A stretch of DNA of 64,000 nt from Fusibacter_C sp942493125 (GTDB lineage: Bacteria; Bacillota; Clostridia; Peptostreptococcales; Acidaminobacteraceae): the NCBI GenBank assembly GCA_942493125.1, contig OW818667.1, forward strand, positions 2,976,001-3,040,000, read 5' to 3'. Below are positions 60,836 through 64,000 of this stretch, piece after piece. The number at the start of each line of letters is the position of its first letter. Within the stretch, counting starts at the first letter, position 1. The notes beneath the pieces are model-generated. The model had not been told where the DNA came from, searched no databases, and worked only from the letters and a program-made list of their open reading frames with translations. The position numbers and the translations under genes are program-made.

Positions 60836-62353
60836 ATGCAAGAAGATTCAGTAAAAGACGATTCTCAGTTTTTGCTTGAAATGACTGATGTCTCTAAAGA
60901 GTTTCCTGGTGTTAAAGCATTAGATGGCGTCACTTTGAGGGTACGTAAAGGCAGTATACACGCGTTGATGGGCGAAAATGGCGCTGGAAAATCCACACTT
61001 ATGAAATGCTTATTTGGCATTTATCATATGGATACTGGACAAATTCGTTTCAATGGCAGCGATGTCAATTTCACTTCCTCAAAGCACGCACTCGATAACG
61101 GCGTTTCAATGGTTCATCAAGAATTGAATCAAGTAAGAAGCACAAGGATTATGGACAACATCTGGTTGGGACGTTTTCCTAAAAAGGGACTGTTCGTAGA
61201 CGAAGAAAAAATGTACACAGATACTTTAGAAATCTTTAAAGATCTAGATATAAAACTCGATCCAAGAACAACAGTAAGCACGCTTCAAGTTTCTGAATGT
61301 CAAATGGTCGAGATTGCAAAAGCTGTATCATACAATTCACAGTTGATTGTTATGGACGAACCAACATCTTCATTGACTGAAAAAGAAGTAGGTCACTTAT
61401 TTAATATCATTCGAACAGTAAGGTCAAAAGGCGTGTCCGTTATCTATATCTCACATAAGATGGAAGAACTTGAGCAAATATGCGATGAAGTCACCATCAT
61501 GCGAGATGGCAAATGGATTGCGACGCGTAAAGTTTCTGAGATCAGCACAAACGAGATTATTAGTTTGATGGTCGGTAGAGATTTAACCAATCGATTCCCA
61601 CCAAAAACAAATACACCATCCGATGTCATCATGAAAGTTGAAAATATGACAGCGGTATACCAGCCTTCAATCAACGATATTTCTTTTGAACTTAGAAAAG
61701 GAGAAATCCTTGGTATTGCTGGCCTTGTAGGTGCGAGACGAACAGATGTCGTCGAATCAATATTTGCTGAAAGACAAGCGACGGGTACAATCACACTAAA
61801 CGGTAAAGTCGTGACTTTCAAAACACCTCGTGATGCCATCAAAAACGGCGTCGCCCTAGTAACTGAAGAAAGAAGAGCAACGGGAATATTTCCGAATCAA
61901 GATATATACTTCAATTCAATCATTGCCAATATCGATCGTTATGTGAAGCGTTTCTCCATCTTAGATGACAAAAAAATCATCGATGATACCAACTGGGTCG
62001 TTAAAAGCATGCGTGTTAAAACACCGACCAATAAAACTAGAATCATGTCGCTTTCAGGTGGTAATCAACAAAAGGTAATCATCGGTAGATGGCTCTTAAC
62101 TGAACCAGAAGTGTTACTTTTAGATGAACCGACACGCGGTATAGACGTTGGTGCAAAATACGATATTTATCAGCTTATGATAGACCTCGCTGCAAAAGGC
62201 AAAGGCATCATCATGGTATCTTCTGAAATGCCAGAACTTCTTGGCATCACGGATCGTATACTCGTCATGAGTAACGGCAGACTCGCTGGAATCGTCAATA
62301 CAAGTGAAACATCGCAAGAAGAAATTTTAAGATTATCTGCAAAATATTTATAG
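60836..62353 (+). CDS. mglA: galactose/methyl-galactoside ABC transporter ATPase MglA
   Basis: 505 residues with two ABC domains. First: Walker A (GENGAGKSTLMK), signature (TLQVSECQMVEIAKAV), Walker B (LIVMDEPTSSLT). Second: the Walker A place reads GLVGARRTDVV, lacking the Lys as is normal for this family, with signature (LSGGNQQKVIIGRWL) and Walker B (VLLLDEPTRGIDVG). Start after AAGGAAGGAGGCG. 186 nt after mglB, 16 nt before mglC. Confidence 0.96.
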   Translation: MQEDSVKDDSQFLLEMTDVSKEFPGVKALDGVTLRVRKGSIHALMGENGAGKSTLMKCLFGIYHMDTGQIRFNGSDVNFTSSKHALDNGVSMVHQELNQVRSTRIMDNIWLGRFPKKGLFVDEEKMYTDTLEIFKDLDIKLDPRTTVSTLQVSECQMVEIAKAVSYNSQLIVMDEPTSSLTEKEVGHLFNIIRTVRSKGVSVIYISHKMEELEQICDEVTIMRDGKWIATRKVSEISTNEIISLMVGRDLTNRFPPKTNTPSDVIMKVENMTAVYQPSINDISFELRKGEILGIAGLVGARRTDVVESIFAERQATGTITLNGKVVTFKTPRDAIKNGVALVTEERRATGIFPNQDIYFNSIIANIDRYVKRFSILDDKKIIDDTNWVVKSMRVKTPTNKTRIMSLSGGNQQKVIIGRWLLTEPEVLLLDEPTRGIDVGAKYDIYQLMIDLAAKGKGIIMVSSEMPELLGITDRILVMSNGRLAGIVNTSETSQEEILRLSAKYL

Positions 62354-62368
62354 TGGGGAGATGGGGAT

Positions 62369-63427
62369 ATGTCAGAAAAGCTCAATAAGCATGGCAAAAA
62401 GCGTGTCAATTTTTCTAATATGACGAAAAAAGACGTTTTTGATTTTATAATGAACAATGCAATCATCATTGTACTATTCGCATTGATGGTTGTCATTATC
62501 GCAATTGAACCGAGATTTATCTCAGTTAAGAACTTTACGAACATCTTGACACAAGCATCGACGCGTACGATTTTCGCGCTTGGTGTCGGTACGATTATCG
62601 TCGCAAAGGGAACCGACCTTTCGCTCGGACGTCAAGTTGGTCTTGCAGCAGTTATTTCAGCGTCACTGTTACAAGCACCTGATTATTTGTACAAAATGTA
62701 TCCAGATCTTCCAACCCTTTGGGTTATTGCACCAATATTGCTTGTTATGCTCATCACTGCATTTTTTAGCGGTCTCAATGGTATCATCGTAGCAAAATTC
62801 AAAGTTGACCCATTTATTGCAACTTTAGGTATGATGGTTGTTGTTTACGGTGTCACTTCAATTTACTACGATAGACCGCCTTATGGCGCGCAACCGATTG
62901 GTGGACTTGATCCGAGATTTGCCGAAGTGGCTCAAGGTTACTTTTCTCTTGGTGATATCATCATTCCTTATCTGGTGCTCTATGCGATTATTGCAGTTGT
63001 GTTTACTTGGTTTTTATGGAATAAGACACGCTTTGGTAAAAATTTATTTGCAGTGGGTGGCAATGCAGAAGCTGCTGCTGTTTCAGGTGTTAGCGTTGGC
63101 AAGATGATCATTTTGGTCTATGTATTTGCAGGTCTATTATACGGACTTGGCGGTGCACTCGAGGCAGCACGTATCGGTTCAGCAACGAACAACACAGGTA
63201 ATGGCTACGAGCTCGACGCCATCGCCGCCTGTATCGTCGGTGGTCTTTCATTCTCCGGTGGTATCGGTAGCATCGCTGGTATCGTAACAGGCGTATTGAT
63301 CTTCCAGGTTATCGCTTACGGTCTTTCATTTATTGGCGTCAACCCATATCTTCAGTTCATCATCAAAGGTTTAATCATTGTCGTGGCAGTTGCTATCGAC
63401 AATCGTAAATATATTAAGAGAAAATAA
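62369..63427 (+). CDS. mglC: galactose/methyl-galactoside ABC transporter permease MglC
   Basis: 352 residues with about 8-10 helices of the ribose/galactose permease family: ILTQASTRTIFALGVGTIIVA, GTDLSLGRQVGLAAVISASL, FFSGLNGIIVAKFKVDPFIA, VGGNAEAAAVSGVSVGKMI and LYGLGGALEAARIGSATNNT. Completes the MglBAC importer. Start after GTGGGGAGATGGGG. Confidence 0.96.
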   Translation: MSEKLNKHGKKRVNFSNMTKKDVFDFIMNNAIIIVLFALMVVIIAIEPRFISVKNFTNILTQASTRTIFALGVGTIIVAKGTDLSLGRQVGLAAVISASLLQAPDYLYKMYPDLPTLWVIAPILLVMLITAFFSGLNGIIVAKFKVDPFIATLGMMVVVYGVTSIYYDRPPYGAQPIGGLDPRFAEVAQGYFSLGDIIIPYLVLYAIIAVVFTWFLWNKTRFGKNLFAVGGNAEAAAVSGVSVGKMIILVYVFAGLLYGLGGALEAARIGSATNNTGNGYELDAIAACIVGGLSFSGGIGSIAGIVTGVLIFQVIAYGLSFIGVNPYLQFIIKGLIIVVAVAIDNRKYIKRK

Positions 63428-63433
63428 TCCCCC

Positions 63434-63514
63434 TTTAGGTCAATTTTCGTTTTCTGGAACAGCGCCCCTTCATTATGCGTTCTAGTGCCGAATCTTTGAC
63501 CTAAACTTTTTTTA
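63434..63514 (+). terminator. branched terminator of the mgl operon
   Basis: Outer stem TTTAGGTCAA / TTGACCTAAA encloses a second stem CTGGAAC / GTTCTAG, followed by a T-run. The long loop is unusual but the T-run is clear. Confidence 0.75.
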
Positions 63515-63595
63515 TAACGCGTGTTTATGTATTATTATTTAAATTATTATTATTATTATGGAAATTGAACTTCCGTAATTAGTTGAGAGGTCACT

Positions 63596-64000
63596 ATGAT
63601 ATTAGGCGTAGATTATTATCCTGAACATTGGCCGGCAGACATGCTGGATGAAGACATCAAGCGAATTGTAGCACTTGGTGCAAATACTGTGCGAATTGGC
63701 GAATTTGCATGGCATATGATGGAACCGACTGAAGGGCAATTCAGTTTTGAATTTTTTGACGACGTCATCAAAAAGCTTAAGGCAAACGGCTTAAAGGTTA
63801 TATTCGGCACACCGACAGCGACGTTCCCAGCATGGCTAGCCAAGAAATATCCAATGGTTCTTGCTGTGAATGAAAATGGTCTGCGTCACACATTTGGCGG
63901 GCGTAGACTGTATTGTTACAATGCCCCTGAGTATAAACTTGCAACGGAAAATATCGTCACGAAGCTCCTGACACATTACCAGGATGAAGATGCCATCGTC
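63596..64000 (+). CDS. beta-galactosidase, glycoside hydrolase family 42, partial at window end
   Basis: First 135 codons of a GH42 enzyme: MILGVDYYPEHWP, TVRIGEFAWHMMEP, FGTPTATFPAWLAKKYP and GGRRLYCYNAPEY are typical of its catalytic domain start. Hydrolyses terminal galactosides, giving galactose for MglBAC. Start after GAGAGGTCACT. A TTA microsatellite and a GGAAATTG half-arm (63560-63567) lie upstream; the 3' end is outside the window. Confidence 0.92.
   Translation, partial: MILGVDYYPEHWPADMLDEDIKRIVALGANTVRIGEFAWHMMEPTEGQFSFEFFDDVIKKLKANGLKVIFGTPTATFPAWLAKKYPMVLAVNENGLRHTFGGRRLYCYNAPEYKLATENIVTKLLTHYQDEDAIV

Noticed and set aside
63532..63567. TTA microsatellite and half-arm before GH42 as a full repeat copy
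   Set aside because: Only GGAAATTG of the arm is present and no opposite arm follows; treated as a possible relic.

Overview
The window reads as an AT-rich chromosomal segment of a low-GC Gram-positive anaerobe, most likely of the class Clostridia. The pointers are a T-box leader in front of leuS, strong GGAGG-type ribosome binding sites, lipoprotein-type solute receptors, a Gram-positive style Tad pilus locus without a secretin, rubredoxin, DUF4250 and YkuS-like small proteins, YesM/YesN-type regulation and PduO. A Fusibacter- or Acidaminobacter-like organism is a guess from gene content only. There is no phage, transposase, CRISPR array or rRNA operon.

Layout. 1-3.7 kb: end of an oligopeptide ABC transporter operon (oppD end, oppF) followed by a solute-binding lipoprotein whose two halves are in swapped order, a natural circular permutation of the OppA fold. 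3.8-13.1 kb: a DegS/DegU-like two-component pair and a complete Tad/Flp pilus operon (flp, tadE, tadG, cpaB-LysM, cpaE with receiver, cpaF, tadB, tadC), then DUF192 and a 59-residue winged-helix protein. 13.7-18.2 kb: a lipoprotein, a stand-alone divergent tRNA-Val(GAC), a PRPP synthetase, a PAS-SpoIIE phosphatase and a flavin reductase-like protein. 18.25-18.55 kb: a candidate structured non-coding RNA with its own promoter and terminator. 18.7-23.9 kb: MutS2-like ATPase without Smr, YkuS, T-box-leuS and a CopZ-like chaperone.

24.1-32.6 kb: a putative copper or redox group (DUF2318, SHOCT membrane protein, Met-rich GGMM-repeat exported protein, response regulator and a histidine kinase with a matching Met-rich sensor loop), a degenerate winged-helix response regulator, a ferritin-like protein, YibE/F and a diguanylate cyclase. 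32.6-34.2 kb: sodA behind a perfect Fur-type 7-1-7 box, then exodeoxyribonuclease III. 34.3-41.8 kb: a sigma-54 activator next to a sigma-54-promoted operon (membrane protein, GntP permease, CoA-transferase, ketoacyl-CoA reductase, thiolase), read as uptake and use of 3-hydroxybutyrate/acetoacetate-type acids.

41.8-52.9 kb: mixed housekeeping and unknown genes: DUF4250, a DUF418 membrane protein, a phosphoesterase, an ADP-ribosylglycohydrolase, PduO, rubredoxin, bioY with a BirA-type operator, ndk, a GntR regulator with an aminotransferase, and a Nudix hydrolase. 52.9-64 kb: a sugar regulon: anchored sugar receptor plus YesM/YesN pair plus second receptor (a multi-component sensor), a LacI regulator with matching GTAAA-N2-TTTAC dyads, mglBAC and the start of a GH42 beta-galactosidase.

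A dispersed palindromic repeat with arms GGAAATTGCATAATT / AATTATGCAATTTCC occurs at 18.56, 25.60, 28.88 and 52.25 kb with single-arm relics; two 112-114 bp copies have nearly the same interior, and several copies sit directly after stop codons.
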